Assembly: GCA_937920725.1 (NCBI GenBank)
Contig: CALEUW010000001.1
Span: 1-55,109, forward strand
DNA from: UMGS1601 sp900553335
GTDB taxonomy: Bacteria; Bacillota; Clostridia; Oscillospirales; Ruminococcaceae
DNA length: 55,109 nucleotides
Direction of reading: 5' to 3'
The notes under the pieces were generated by a model that saw nothing but the letters and a program-made list of their open reading frames with translations, ran no database searches and was not told the origin of the DNA. A program made the translations under genes and the position numbers. Positions 9,273-17,700 of this stretch are shown here, one piece after another; position 1 is the stretch's first letter; each line of letters begins with the position of its first letter.

Positions 9273-9300
9273 ATTATAGCACTGCATTTTTGTTTGTCAA
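9273..9300 (-). promoter_or_regulatory. Promoter of clpB
   Basis: Minus strand: consensus TTGACA (9300-9295), 16 bases, consensus TATAAT (9278-9273). Both hexamers are perfect, as expected for a strong promoter held off by HrcA at the adjacent CIRCE. Confidence 0.9.
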
Positions 9301-9320
9301 GCTTTTTTTAAAATTATTCT

Positions 9321-9355
9321 AAAAAAATATCACCGGTTCAAAAAACCAGTGATAT
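9321..9355 (-). terminator. Terminator of the NfeD-SPFH operon
   Basis: Twelve-position stem with one mismatch (ATATCACCGGTT against AACCAGTGATAT) at 9327-9355, then seven Ts on the minus strand. It stands between the SPFH gene and the clpB promoter. Confidence 0.88.
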
Positions 9356-9373
9356 GAATAAGTTAGATAAAAA

Positions 9374-10339
9374 TTACTCGGCTTTAACGTTCGTTTCAAC
9401 AAGACCTTTAAGGCTTGATGCCAGTCCGGCAAGTCCTTGTATCTCGCTCGGAATAATGATTTTTGTAGCCTTTCCGTCAGCAGCTTTTGTGAATGCCTCC
9501 AAACTCTTAAGAGCAATTACCTGCTGATTAGGATTTGCTTGGTTAAGCATTACAATTGAATCAGCAAGCGCTTTCTGAACGGATTCAATAGCCTGAGCTT
9601 CACCTTCGGCCTCTAATATCTTTTTCTGTTTAACAGCGTCTGCTTTTAGTATTTCCGCTTCCTTGTCAGCCTGTGCTCTTAAAATCTTTGATTCCTTTTC
9701 TCCCTCGGCAACAAGAATCTGAGATTTCTTTTCTCCCTCTGCCTGAAGAATCTTTTCTCTTCTTTCTCTCTCAGCCTTCATCTGCTTTTCCATAGCGTCC
9801 TGAATTTCACGAGGAGGAAGAATATTTTTAAGCTCAACCCTGTTTACCTTGATACCCCAACGGTCAGTAGCTTCATCGAGAATCTCTGTAATTTTAGTGT
9901 TGATTGTATCACGTGAGGTTAGAGTAGAGTCAAGCTCAAGTTCACCTATGATGTTTCTGAGCGTTGTTGCAGATAGGTTTTCAATAGCCGAAATAGGGCG
10001 CTCAACGCCGTATGTGTATTGCTTGGCATCAGTAACTTGGAAAAATACAACCGTATCTATCTGCATTGTGACGTTATCTTTTGTAATAACAGGCTGAGGC
10101 TTAAAGTCAACTACCTGCTCTTTTATTGAAACCTTTTTTGCAATTCTGTCAATAAACGGAATAAGAATATGAAGTCCTGTTCCCCACGCAGAGTGAAATG
10201 CTCCCAGACGTTCAACAACAAACACCTGTGCCTGAGGTACAATTTTGATTCTTGAAATCAATAAAAGTAGAATAACGATAATTACCGCAAGTAAAATTAA
10301 AGTGGCTGAGTTTTCTGCGAAAAAATTTTCCGTAATCAT
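9374..10339 (-). CDS. SPFH/stomatin-family membrane protein (QmcA-like)
   Basis: 321 residues. An N-terminal transmembrane helix (about 10-29) is followed by the SPFH domain (VVERLGAFHSAWGTGLHILIP, then the DNVTM strand) and a long charged coiled coil with repeats of the type AEGEKxSxIL. A hydrophobic tail closes the protein. Stomatin-like proteins form large rings at the membrane and organise microdomains or proteases. The partner NfeD-like gene is 24 bases upstream, and this pairing is a hallmark of the family. Both leave one promoter at 10820-10848. Confidence 0.93.
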   Translation of the reverse strand: MITENFFAENSATLILLAVIIVILLLLISRIKIVPQAQVFVVERLGAFHSAWGTGLHILIPFIDRIAKKVSIKEQVVDFKPQPVITKDNVTMQIDTVVFFQVTDAKQYTYGVERPISAIENLSATTLRNIIGELELDSTLTSRDTINTKITEILDEATDRWGIKVNRVELKNILPPREIQDAMEKQMKAERERREKILQAEGEKKSQILVAEGEKESKILRAQADKEAEILKADAVKQKKILEAEGEAQAIESVQKALADSIVMLNQANPNQQVIALKSLEAFTKAADGKATKIIIPSEIQGLAGLASSLKGLVETNVKAE

Positions 10340-10363
10340 AATAATTTTCCTTTCTGATTTGAG

Positions 10364-10786
10364 TTAAGGCTTTGAAACGTAAAGCTTCGCACCTTCTATT
10401 TTGTCAACTATTACTGTTTCACCGACTTCCAATACGGTCGAGTCCGTTGAAAGTGCCATCCAGTCAACTCCGTCGAGCTTTACCCGCCCCGGAGCTTTAT
10501 CGTTGTCGATCTCCTTTGTAACCAATGCTTTTTTGCCGATGTCAAGCAAAGCGTTAGTTTCAATGTGCTTTCTTTTAAGCTTTTTGACAAGCGGACGTGT
10601 AAGCGCAAACAAAATGCAGGATATTACAACAAAAATAACGCATTGTGCTAAAGGCGAATCAACAAAGAGGCTTAGAATCAAGGTTATCAAAGCGGAAGCT
10701 GAAAACCATATTGAAATAAGCGCCATTGAGGTCGAAACCTCTAAAACGAGAAATAGGACAAAAGCAATTGCCCATATGTATAACAT
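10364..10786 (-). CDS. NfeD-family membrane protein
   Basis: 140 residues: two or three transmembrane segments in the first 65 residues, then an OB-fold domain (GKKALVTKEI, PGRVKLDGVDWMALS, VIVDKIEGAKLYV) typical of short NfeD proteins. These work with the neighbouring SPFH protein in membrane microdomain assembly; the biochemical role is not settled. The long-form N-terminal serine protease domain is absent. It is the first gene of a two-gene operon. Confidence 0.9.
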   Translation of the reverse strand: MLYIWAIAFVLFLVLEVSTSMALISIWFSASALITLILSLFVDSPLAQCVIFVVISCILFALTRPLVKKLKRKHIETNALLDIGKKALVTKEIDNDKAPGRVKLDGVDWMALSTDSTVLEVGETVIVDKIEGAKLYVSKP

Positions 10787-10819
10787 TTACACACCCCCGA
10801 AGAAATATTCTGTACCTAC

Positions 10820-10848
10820 ATAGTATCATATTCTGAGAAAAAAGTAAA
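10820..10848 (-). promoter_or_regulatory. Promoter of the NfeD-SPFH operon
   Basis: Minus strand: TTTACT (10848-10843), 17 bases, TACTAT (10825-10820). It is divergent from the recJ promoter, about 70 bases away. Confidence 0.55.
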
Positions 10849-10915
10849 TAGAAAAGTTAGGAAGTTTTTTACTGCACGGTAATAAGCGTTTTAACTTTTA
10901 ATTTGCTTTTTATAC

Positions 10916-10944
10916 TTGAAAAAAGACTCGTTTTATGGTAAAAT
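10916..10944 (+). promoter_or_regulatory. Promoter of the recJ operon
   Basis: TTGAAA (10916-10921), 17 bases, TAAAAT (10939-10944), about 34 bases before the recJ start codon. Confidence 0.65.
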
Positions 10945-10977
10945 AAAATATATATTTTTTAATTGAGGAATGTAAGA

Positions 10978-13014
10978 ATGAAGCAATGGAAAATAGCAAA
11001 AGCTGATGAAAATATTTGTTCGGAGATTTTAAGAAAAACAAATCTAAGCAAGACTGTCGCTGAAATATTGGTATCACGAGGATTCACCAATTTAAGCGAA
11101 TTAAATGAATTTTTTAACGGAGATGAGCTGGAAGATCCTTATTGTGTTAAGGATATGGATAAAGCGGTCGAAGCTGTAAACCGTGCTTTGCAAAAAGGTG
11201 AGAAAATATGTATTTACGGCGATTACGACTGTGATGGTGTAACTTCTACGGCGATTTTGTACTCATATCTTGAAATGATGGGAGCAGATGTTTCTTATTA
11301 TATTCCGGAAAGAAGCGAAGGATACGGCTTGAATAAGCTGGCGATAGATAAAATTTTTCATGACGGTGTTTCCCTTATCGTAACTGTTGACAACGGAATT
11401 TCTGCTATTGATGAAGCGGATTACATAAAAGCTCTGGATATGGAGCTTGTTATCACCGATCACCATCAGCCGCCGGATGTTTTGCCTAAAGCAGCTGCAG
11501 TCGTAAATCCGCACAGATCCGACTGCTGTTCAAAATTTAAGGAGCTTTCGGGAGCAGGTATTGCTTTGAAGCTGATAGCTGCTATAGATGGGGATTATTC
11601 AGCGGTGCTTGAGCAGTTTGGTGAAATTGCGTCTATCGGTACGATTGCAGACATAGTAAGCCTTACCGGCGAAAATAGGATTATTGTAAGACGGGGACTT
11701 GAGTATTTAAAAAATACCGAAAACATCGGACTTTCACATCTTATGGAAAAGTGCTCTTTAAGTCCTGATAAAATAAATTCTTCCTCCATCGCATTTACAA
11801 TAGCTCCGAAAATTAATGCGGCAGGACGTTTTGGCTCAGCAGAAACGGCTCTTCAGGCTCTTATCAACGAGGACGAATCGGCTGAGGAGTTTGCCGATGA
11901 GCTTATATTTCTCAATTCAAAAAGGCAAGAAACGCAGGATAAAATTCTAGCGGAAATACTTGCTTTTATTGATGAGTATCCCGATATTTTGCATGAGCGT
12001 GTTTTGGTCCTTGCCGGAAGAGGTTGGCATCACGGTGTTATCGGAATTGTTGCGGCAAAGCTATTAAATCTTTTTGCAAAACCTGTATTCTTAATATCAT
12101 TAAATGATGACGGAATAGGAGTCGGTTCTGCAAGAAGCGTTGAAGGGTATAATATTTTTAATGCTTTAAGCGTCTGCAAAAAAATTCTTGTTAAATTCGG
12201 AGGACATGAAAAAGCAGGCGGATTTACAGTAAAAGAGGAGAATATAGAAAGCTTTAAAGAAATTCTTTTAAACTACAGCGAAAAGAATTTTCATAAAATG
12301 CCGAAGCTTATGATTTGTGCTGATAAGGTTATAGCGCCGAGTGAGCTTAGTGTTGAGAACATAAAATCCATGTCAGTTTTAGAACCTTACGGAGAGGGAA
12401 ATAAAGAGCCGGTGTTTGCGATGCTTGGTGCAACGGTATTAAGTATATACTCCATAGGAAAGGGCAGGCATTCAAGGGTTACGGTGAGCTACGGAGGCAA
12501 ATCTGAGCAGATTCTTTTCTTTAATTTCCCGAATTCAAGCCTTGAGTTTTCAAGGGGTGATAAAATTGATATGCTTACAAATATCTCAGTGAACGAATAT
12601 AACGGCAATAAAAGCCTTATGATAAAAGTAATGGACTATCGTTTAAGCGGAATAAATCAAAGCAGGTATTTTGCGGCGTTTGATGCATACGAAGCGTTTA
12701 AGAGAGGGGAACATCTTGATATCTCGTATATTAAAGCGATGAATCCCGAAAGAGCAGAGCTTGTTGCGGTTTATAAAACGGTTCAGGAGCTGAAAACTGT
12801 AAAATTTGATAAACTGTATTTTTCTTTGATAAGTAAAAACATAAATTATGCAAAGCTGAGAATATGCCTTGATGTTTTCGAGGAGCTTGGGCTTGTAGAA
12901 GTATCAGCCTCAAAGCAGAGCGTAACGGCTCTGAAAGTTACGAAAAAGGTTGATTTGGAGAATTCATATATTCTGCAAGCGCTTAAAAACAGTATATTAT
13001 CTGTTTGCGAATAA
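10978..13014 (+). CDS. recJ: Single-stranded-DNA-specific exonuclease RecJ
   Basis: 678 residues. Degrades single-stranded DNA 5' to 3' in recombination and mismatch repair. The DHH phosphoesterase motifs are present: YGDYDCDGVTS (metal-binding aspartates about 82-86), TVDNGIS, ITDHHQPPD (161-163) and the DHHA1 motif KFGGHEKAGGFT near 410. An OB domain and a RecJ C-terminal region follow. I chose ATG at 10978 because the upstream in-frame TTG (10963) overlaps the GAGG ribosome-binding site. It starts the run recJ, rel, MBL hydrolase, hemZ, rlmD. The apt gene often found between recJ and rel in relatives is missing here. Confidence 0.95.
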   Translation: MKQWKIAKADENICSEILRKTNLSKTVAEILVSRGFTNLSELNEFFNGDELEDPYCVKDMDKAVEAVNRALQKGEKICIYGDYDCDGVTSTAILYSYLEMMGADVSYYIPERSEGYGLNKLAIDKIFHDGVSLIVTVDNGISAIDEADYIKALDMELVITDHHQPPDVLPKAAAVVNPHRSDCCSKFKELSGAGIALKLIAAIDGDYSAVLEQFGEIASIGTIADIVSLTGENRIIVRRGLEYLKNTENIGLSHLMEKCSLSPDKINSSSIAFTIAPKINAAGRFGSAETALQALINEDESAEEFADELIFLNSKRQETQDKILAEILAFIDEYPDILHERVLVLAGRGWHHGVIGIVAAKLLNLFAKPVFLISLNDDGIGVGSARSVEGYNIFNALSVCKKILVKFGGHEKAGGFTVKEENIESFKEILLNYSEKNFHKMPKLMICADKVIAPSELSVENIKSMSVLEPYGEGNKEPVFAMLGATVLSIYSIGKGRHSRVTVSYGGKSEQILFFNFPNSSLEFSRGDKIDMLTNISVNEYNGNKSLMIKVMDYRLSGINQSRYFAAFDAYEAFKRGEHLDISYIKAMNPERAELVAVYKTVQELKTVKFDKLYFSLISKNINYAKLRICLDVFEELGLVEVSASKQSVTALKVTKKVDLENSYILQALKNSILSVCE

Positions 13015-13036
13015 AAATTATGAAAGGGGAAGCGTT

Positions 13037-15235
13037 ATGCAGGAACCTGTATATACAATTGACGCATTTATTGAAAAAATAACTAAAGAAGATAAGAAGT
13101 ATGACTTGGATAAAATCGTTCATGCTTACGAAGTGGCAAGGGAGCTTCATAAAGATCAAAAGCGTGATTCGGGAGAACCGTATATAACGCACCCTTTAGC
13201 AGTAGCTTTTATAGCGCTCAGTTTGGGAATGGATACAGATACTATCTGTGCTGCGTTGCTTCATGACACGGTCGAGGACACAGCGTATACGCTTGATGAG
13301 CTTTCAAAGGACTTTGGCGCAGATGTTGCTATGCTGGTAGACGGCGTTACAAAGCTCGGAAAAATTCCTATGGCTACAAAGGAAGAGCAGCAGGCAGAAA
13401 ATATAAGAAAGATAATTCTTGCAACAAGTCAGGATATAAGAGTTATTCTCATAAAGCTCTGTGACAGACTCCACAACATGAGGACGCTTCAATACAGAAC
13501 AGATGTTAAGAGAAGAGCGACGGCTCTTGAAACTATGAATATCTATGCACCGCTTGCCCACAGACTTGGGATAAGACCGATCAAGGAAGAACTGGAGGAT
13601 CGTGCGTTCCAGTTCTTAGATCCTTATGCTTATGAAGAAATTGATAAGCAGATGCTTTTGAGAAAGGATCAGCGTGACGCCTTAATAGAAAGCATAAAGA
13701 GAAAAATCACAGACAGATTAAAACAGGATTTTGATCCTGTTCCGTATGTTGACGGAAGAGTTAAATCAAATTTTGGAATTTATAAAAAGGTGTACCGTGA
13801 CGGCAAGGACTTAGATCAGATTTATGATAAATATGCTGTCAGGATAATTGTAAATAATGTAACCGAGTGTTATGCGGTTTTGGGAATAATCCACGATCTT
13901 TTTAAGCCTATTCCAAACAGATTCAAGGACTATATCTCGACTCCGAAAGCTAATATGTATCAGTCGATACACACCACAGTTATAGGAAAAGAGGGAATAG
14001 TATTTGAGGTTCAGATAAGAACCTGGGAAATGCATCACACCGCAGAATTCGGAATCGCAGCTCATTGGAAATACAAAGAGGGAATAACAGGCAGAGATAA
14101 GAACGATGAAAGACTTAACTGGATAAGAAAGATTATTGAAGCGCAAAAGGAATCAGACGATGTTGAGGAAATAGTAAGAACCATAAAAACCGATCTTGCT
14201 CCTGAGGATGTTTTTGCATATACGCCGAGAGGCGATATGATTTCACTTCCGCTTGGCGCAACAGTGATAGATTTTGCATACGCTATTCATACGCAAGTCG
14301 GGCATAAAATGACGGGTGCTAAGGTTGACAATAAAATGGTATCTATTGATCATCAGATAAAAACGGGTGAGATAGTTGAGATCATAACATCAAAGGACGA
14401 AAATCACGGGCCAAGCCGTTCATGGCAGAAGATCTGCAAAACTAATGAGGCAAAGTCAAAAATACGTTCATGGTTTAAAAAGGAAAAACGTGAAGAAAAT
14501 ATTTTTGAGGGAAAAAATGAGTTTAGGCGAGAGATAAGACGCAATATGATTCATATAGACGATGAAAACGAGCTGTATGAATTTTTGGAAGCAGATATAA
14601 AACGCCACAACTGTGAAAGTTTAGATGATTTTTATGCAGCGATAGGCTACGGCGGAGTTACTCTCTCAAAGCTTATGCCAAGGCTTAAACAAAATTATAC
14701 CAAAAAATATGAGCAGTCCAAAAAAGCAGAAACTGCTGAAGCTTCAACGTATGCGAAGCCAACGAGAAAAACTTCAAACGGAATTATAGTTGACGGAATA
14801 GGAGATTGTGCTGTTAAGTTTGCAAAGTGCTGTACGCCTCTTCCAGGAGATGATGTTATAGGCTTTATAACAAAAGGTCACGGAATTTCTGTTCACAAGC
14901 GTGACTGTATTAATTATCAGTTGCAAAAGAACGACCCTGAGCTTGTATCCCGTTGGATTTCAGTTTCATGGGCAGATGAGCGTTCGACAGCGTATTTTAT
15001 TGCAACGCTGGATATAGTTGCTCATGACAGAATCGGTCTTATGGCTGATATTGTAAATACGATTTCTACTATCAGAATTCAGATGCATGAGGCTACAGGA
15101 AGAGAACTTAAGAACGGAAACGCAAATGTAATAGTTACAGTTTCTGTAGCAGGAAAGGAACAGCTTGAAGGACTGATGCTTAAGCTTAGAAAAATCGAAA
15201 GCGTGATTTCTGTTGATAGAAGCAACAAGCAGTAG
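13037..15235 (+). CDS. rel: Bifunctional (p)ppGpp synthetase/hydrolase Rel
   Basis: 732 residues, the Rel/SpoT length. Sets levels of the stringent-response alarmone. Domains in order: HD hydrolase (ITHPLAVA, LLHDTVEDT with His76-Asp77 intact), nucleotidyl-transferase synthetase (GRVKSNFGIYKK, DKYAVRIIV), TGS (FAYTPRGDMISLPLGAT), a conserved-cysteine region (FAKCCTPLPGDDV) and ACT (DRIGLMADIVNTIS). The intact HD site argues for both activities rather than a synthetase-only RelA. The start is ATG 13037 after AAAGGGGA. An upstream in-frame start would extend into recJ and lacks a ribosome-binding site. It begins 22 bases after recJ. Confidence 0.95.
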   Translation: MQEPVYTIDAFIEKITKEDKKYDLDKIVHAYEVARELHKDQKRDSGEPYITHPLAVAFIALSLGMDTDTICAALLHDTVEDTAYTLDELSKDFGADVAMLVDGVTKLGKIPMATKEEQQAENIRKIILATSQDIRVILIKLCDRLHNMRTLQYRTDVKRRATALETMNIYAPLAHRLGIRPIKEELEDRAFQFLDPYAYEEIDKQMLLRKDQRDALIESIKRKITDRLKQDFDPVPYVDGRVKSNFGIYKKVYRDGKDLDQIYDKYAVRIIVNNVTECYAVLGIIHDLFKPIPNRFKDYISTPKANMYQSIHTTVIGKEGIVFEVQIRTWEMHHTAEFGIAAHWKYKEGITGRDKNDERLNWIRKIIEAQKESDDVEEIVRTIKTDLAPEDVFAYTPRGDMISLPLGATVIDFAYAIHTQVGHKMTGAKVDNKMVSIDHQIKTGEIVEIITSKDENHGPSRSWQKICKTNEAKSKIRSWFKKEKREENIFEGKNEFRREIRRNMIHIDDENELYEFLEADIKRHNCESLDDFYAAIGYGGVTLSKLMPRLKQNYTKKYEQSKKAETAEASTYAKPTRKTSNGIIVDGIGDCAVKFAKCCTPLPGDDVIGFITKGHGISVHKRDCINYQLQKNDPELVSRWISVSWADERSTAYFIATLDIVAHDRIGLMADIVNTISTIRIQMHEATGRELKNGNANVIVTVSVAGKEQLEGLMLKLRKIESVISVDRSNKQ

Positions 15236-15243
15236 GAGGATAT

Positions 15244-15861
15244 ATGAAGATTAAAAAGCTTTTGGGACTGTCATCGTATGCGGCGAATTGCTATGCAGTT
15301 ATAAGTGATATGAATAATGCGGCGCTTATTGATGCACCATGTAATGCTAAAAGGATTTTAAGCGAGCTTGCGTCGATGGGAGTTTCGCTGAAAATGATTT
15401 TGCTGACTCACGGTCATTTTGACCATATTATGGCATTGCCTGAGCTTGTTGAAAAAACAAATGCTAATGTTTTTATACACGAAAACGATTCAAGCAAGCT
15501 CAAAAGCTCGGAAATGTCTGTGGCAGATTACTTTGGTATTAAGGGATTTGTTCCTTTTTACGGTGAGAAAACCGTAAAAGACGGTGATATGCTTACCTTA
15601 GACGAAATAACTTTTGAAGTGATTCATACTCCGGGACATACAAGCGGCTGCGTATGCTACAAAACGAACGATGCTATTTTTACAGGCGATACACTGTTTC
15701 AGATGTCTGTAGGAAGATGTGATATGCCGGACGGCGATTGGGATGCTCTGAACGTATCACTTAAAAAGTTATCGGAAATTTCGGGAAATTATAAAATATA
15801 TCCGGGCCATGGAGAAACAACGGAGCTTGATTTTGAGAGAAAGTATAATCCGTATTTATAA
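15244..15861 (+). CDS. MBL-fold metallohydrolase (glyoxalase II-like)
   Basis: 205 residues. Metallo-beta-lactamase fold with all the usual metal ligands: THGHFDH, HTPGHTSG, FTGDTLF and YPGHGE. This compact form resembles the YcbL/glyoxalase II-like hydrolases; the substrate is not known. The start ATG follows an AGGAGG site that overlaps the rel stop codon. The stop codon at 15859 forms the first bases of the inverted repeat of the following inserted element, so the insertion abuts the gene exactly. Confidence 0.9.
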   Translation: MKIKKLLGLSSYAANCYAVISDMNNAALIDAPCNAKRILSELASMGVSLKMILLTHGHFDHIMALPELVEKTNANVFIHENDSSKLKSSEMSVADYFGIKGFVPFYGEKTVKDGDMLTLDEITFEVIHTPGHTSGCVCYKTNDAIFTGDTLFQMSVGRCDMPDGDWDALNVSLKKLSEISGNYKIYPGHGETTELDFERKYNPYL

Positions 15862-16206
15862 TTCTTAATTCGCAATGCGCTGAGCAGGCAACCGCTCGCA
15901 GTGCGAGAAACAGGGAGTTTGCGAAGGGAAGAAATAAGGAGAATTTCGACAGCGAACAGCGGAGAAAGGCGACTATATTTCTGACCGTATATGCGTAATT
16001 AATTCGGAAGTCGGAATTAATTTTGAAAGAAAGAGTTTACATTGTCAAAGCAGGTTTAAAGAAGCGGATATATTGAAGATAATCATTTTGATAGTATTTA
16101 TACTGACTGTCAGGAATTATTAAAAATACTAATGGCTATAACAAAAACACAAAGAAATGCACAAGGCGATGATTTAAAATAATTACGCATTACGCATTAA
16201 GAATTA
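15859..16206. mobile_element. MITE-like element with 21-bp terminal inverted repeats
   Basis: The 21 bases at 15859-15879 reappear inverted at 16186-16206 with two mismatches (outer part TAATTCTTAATT; inner part CGCAATGCG against CGCATTACG). The 348 bases between split the hydrolase-hemZ gene pair. The left part is GC-rich and non-coding. The middle has AATTCGGAAGTCGGA (16001-16015), found again exactly at 44791. The right part is a decayed four-helix-bundle protein gene. No transposase is present. It is probably a non-autonomous, dispersed repeat unit. Confidence 0.7.
16027..16182 (+). pseudogene. Remnant of an S23-type four-helix-bundle protein gene
   Basis: One frame reads KKEFTLSKQV, stop, RSG, then YIEDNHFDSIYTDCQELLKI and ends DDLK-stop. 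The first part matches the N-terminal signature of the four-helix-bundle/23S-intervening-sequence family (KKEFVLSKQVLRSGTSIGA-like, as recalled). The second part matches its C-terminus (EF-x-SI-x2-DC-x-EL-x-K-x-LT-x-I-x-KT-like). The middle of the protein is deleted and the Leu of QVLRSG has become TAA. All pieces stay in one frame, which argues against chance. The family matches rest on memory of the consensus, not a search. Confidence 0.6.
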
Positions 16207-16230
16207 CGAATTAGTGGAGGGCGTTTTGTT

Positions 16231-17700
16231 TTGACTTTAATACTTAGCGGACATGATTATAAATATGAGCTTGAGAGCGTATTAAAGCTGTTTATTCCGG
16301 CAAGGCGCTTTGAATTTGTGTATAACAACGAGGATATAAGACTTGTTTCAGGTGATTATTTCTTTACAAGAAAACGAATTTTTAAAAGCGGAGTTTTGCT
16401 CTATGTTATTTGCAAAATCGGTGATAAAACATCTCGTCAAACCAAAATACTGAATATTCATGATGCAAGTGATGATGAGTGTGAATTTGCGCTATCCGTA
16501 TTGCTGTTCAAATGTTTATCAAAGCTTACGGGCATAAATCCAAAATGGGGAATTATAACAGGTGTTCGTCCGGTGAAGCGTGTAAATGAAATGCTTGATA
16601 CGGGTATGGACAAAGAAAAAATAAAAGAAGAACTTTCGGGAAGGTTTTTAGTAAGCAAAGAAAAGATAGATATTGCGCTAAAAACAGCATTGGTTCAAAA
16701 GTCAGCACGGAAAACAACCAATACTGACAGTTTCAGCTTATATATATCCATTCCGTTTTGTCCGTCGAGATGTTCGTACTGTTCATTTGTATCTCAGTCG
16801 GTGGACAAGGCTTTAAAAATCATGGACGAGTACATAATGAATCTCATTAGAGAAATAGAGTATACTGCTGAAATAACCAAGCGTCTGGGACTAAGGCTTG
16901 ACACAATATATATTGGCGGCGGAACACCGACGACTTTAAGCGAAGCGGATCTTTTTATACTAATGAAAAAAGTACAGGATTGTTTTGATATGTCAAGCAT
17001 TCGTGAATATACGGTTGAAGCAGGAAGAGCAGATACAATAACAAGAGAAAAGCTTGAGGTTATAAAATTGTGCGGAGCGGACAGGATATCTATAAATCCT
17101 CAGACGTTAAATGACGATGTGTTAAAAGCTATTGATAGACGGCATACGGTAGAGCAGTTTTATCAAAGCTATGATATTGCCAAAAAGATAGGATTTAAAG
17201 CAATAAACACAGACCTTATTGCAGGGCTTCCGACCGATACAGTAGAATCGTTTAAAAACACGATAGACGGTATTATAAGGCTTTATCCCGAAAATGTAAC
17301 CGTACATACCTTATCTGTAAAAAGAGCATCAAACATAAACATAAACTCAGAGTATGGCGTGCTTAATAATCCGACTGATAAGATGATAGAATATGCAACT
17401 TCTCGTCTGCTTGAGAACGGATACAATCCGTACTATCTATATCGTCAGAAAAACATGGTAGGAAACTTAGAAAACATCGGCTGGGAGAGAGATAACTCAC
17501 CATCGCTATATAACATTTTTATAATGGAGGAAATACAGACGATTATTGCTTTGGGCGCAGGTGCGTCAACGAAAATCGTATCAAATGACGGGCATTTAAA
17601 CAGGATATTCAACTATAAATTTCCACTTGAATATAACAAGCATTTTGACTTGATGCTTAGAAAAAAAGATGAGATTGAAGGGTTTTACATAAATGCTTAA
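16231..17700 (+). CDS. hemZ: Radical SAM coproporphyrinogen dehydrogenase-like protein HemZ
   Basis: 489 residues. Radical SAM protein with the cluster motif CPSRCSYC (Cys177, 181, 184), the YIGGGTPT motif and the later NTDLIAGLP segment of the HemN/HemW group. The long N-terminal extension (about 165 residues) and the clostridial position before rlmD identify the HemZ branch. The family is annotated as oxygen-independent coproporphyrinogen III oxidase, but the role in organisms without full haem synthesis is uncertain. The start is TTG 16231, ten bases after GTGGAGGG. Its ribosome-binding site begins just outside the inserted repeat element. It overlaps rlmD by eight bases. Confidence 0.88.
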   Translation: MTLILSGHDYKYELESVLKLFIPARRFEFVYNNEDIRLVSGDYFFTRKRIFKSGVLLYVICKIGDKTSRQTKILNIHDASDDECEFALSVLLFKCLSKLTGINPKWGIITGVRPVKRVNEMLDTGMDKEKIKEELSGRFLVSKEKIDIALKTALVQKSARKTTNTDSFSLYISIPFCPSRCSYCSFVSQSVDKALKIMDEYIMNLIREIEYTAEITKRLGLRLDTIYIGGGTPTTLSEADLFILMKKVQDCFDMSSIREYTVEAGRADTITREKLEVIKLCGADRISINPQTLNDDVLKAIDRRHTVEQFYQSYDIAKKIGFKAINTDLIAGLPTDTVESFKNTIDGIIRLYPENVTVHTLSVKRASNININSEYGVLNNPTDKMIEYATSRLLENGYNPYYLYRQKNMVGNLENIGWERDNSPSLYNIFIMEEIQTIIALGAGASTKIVSNDGHLNRIFNYKFPLEYNKHFDLMLRKKDEIEGFYINA

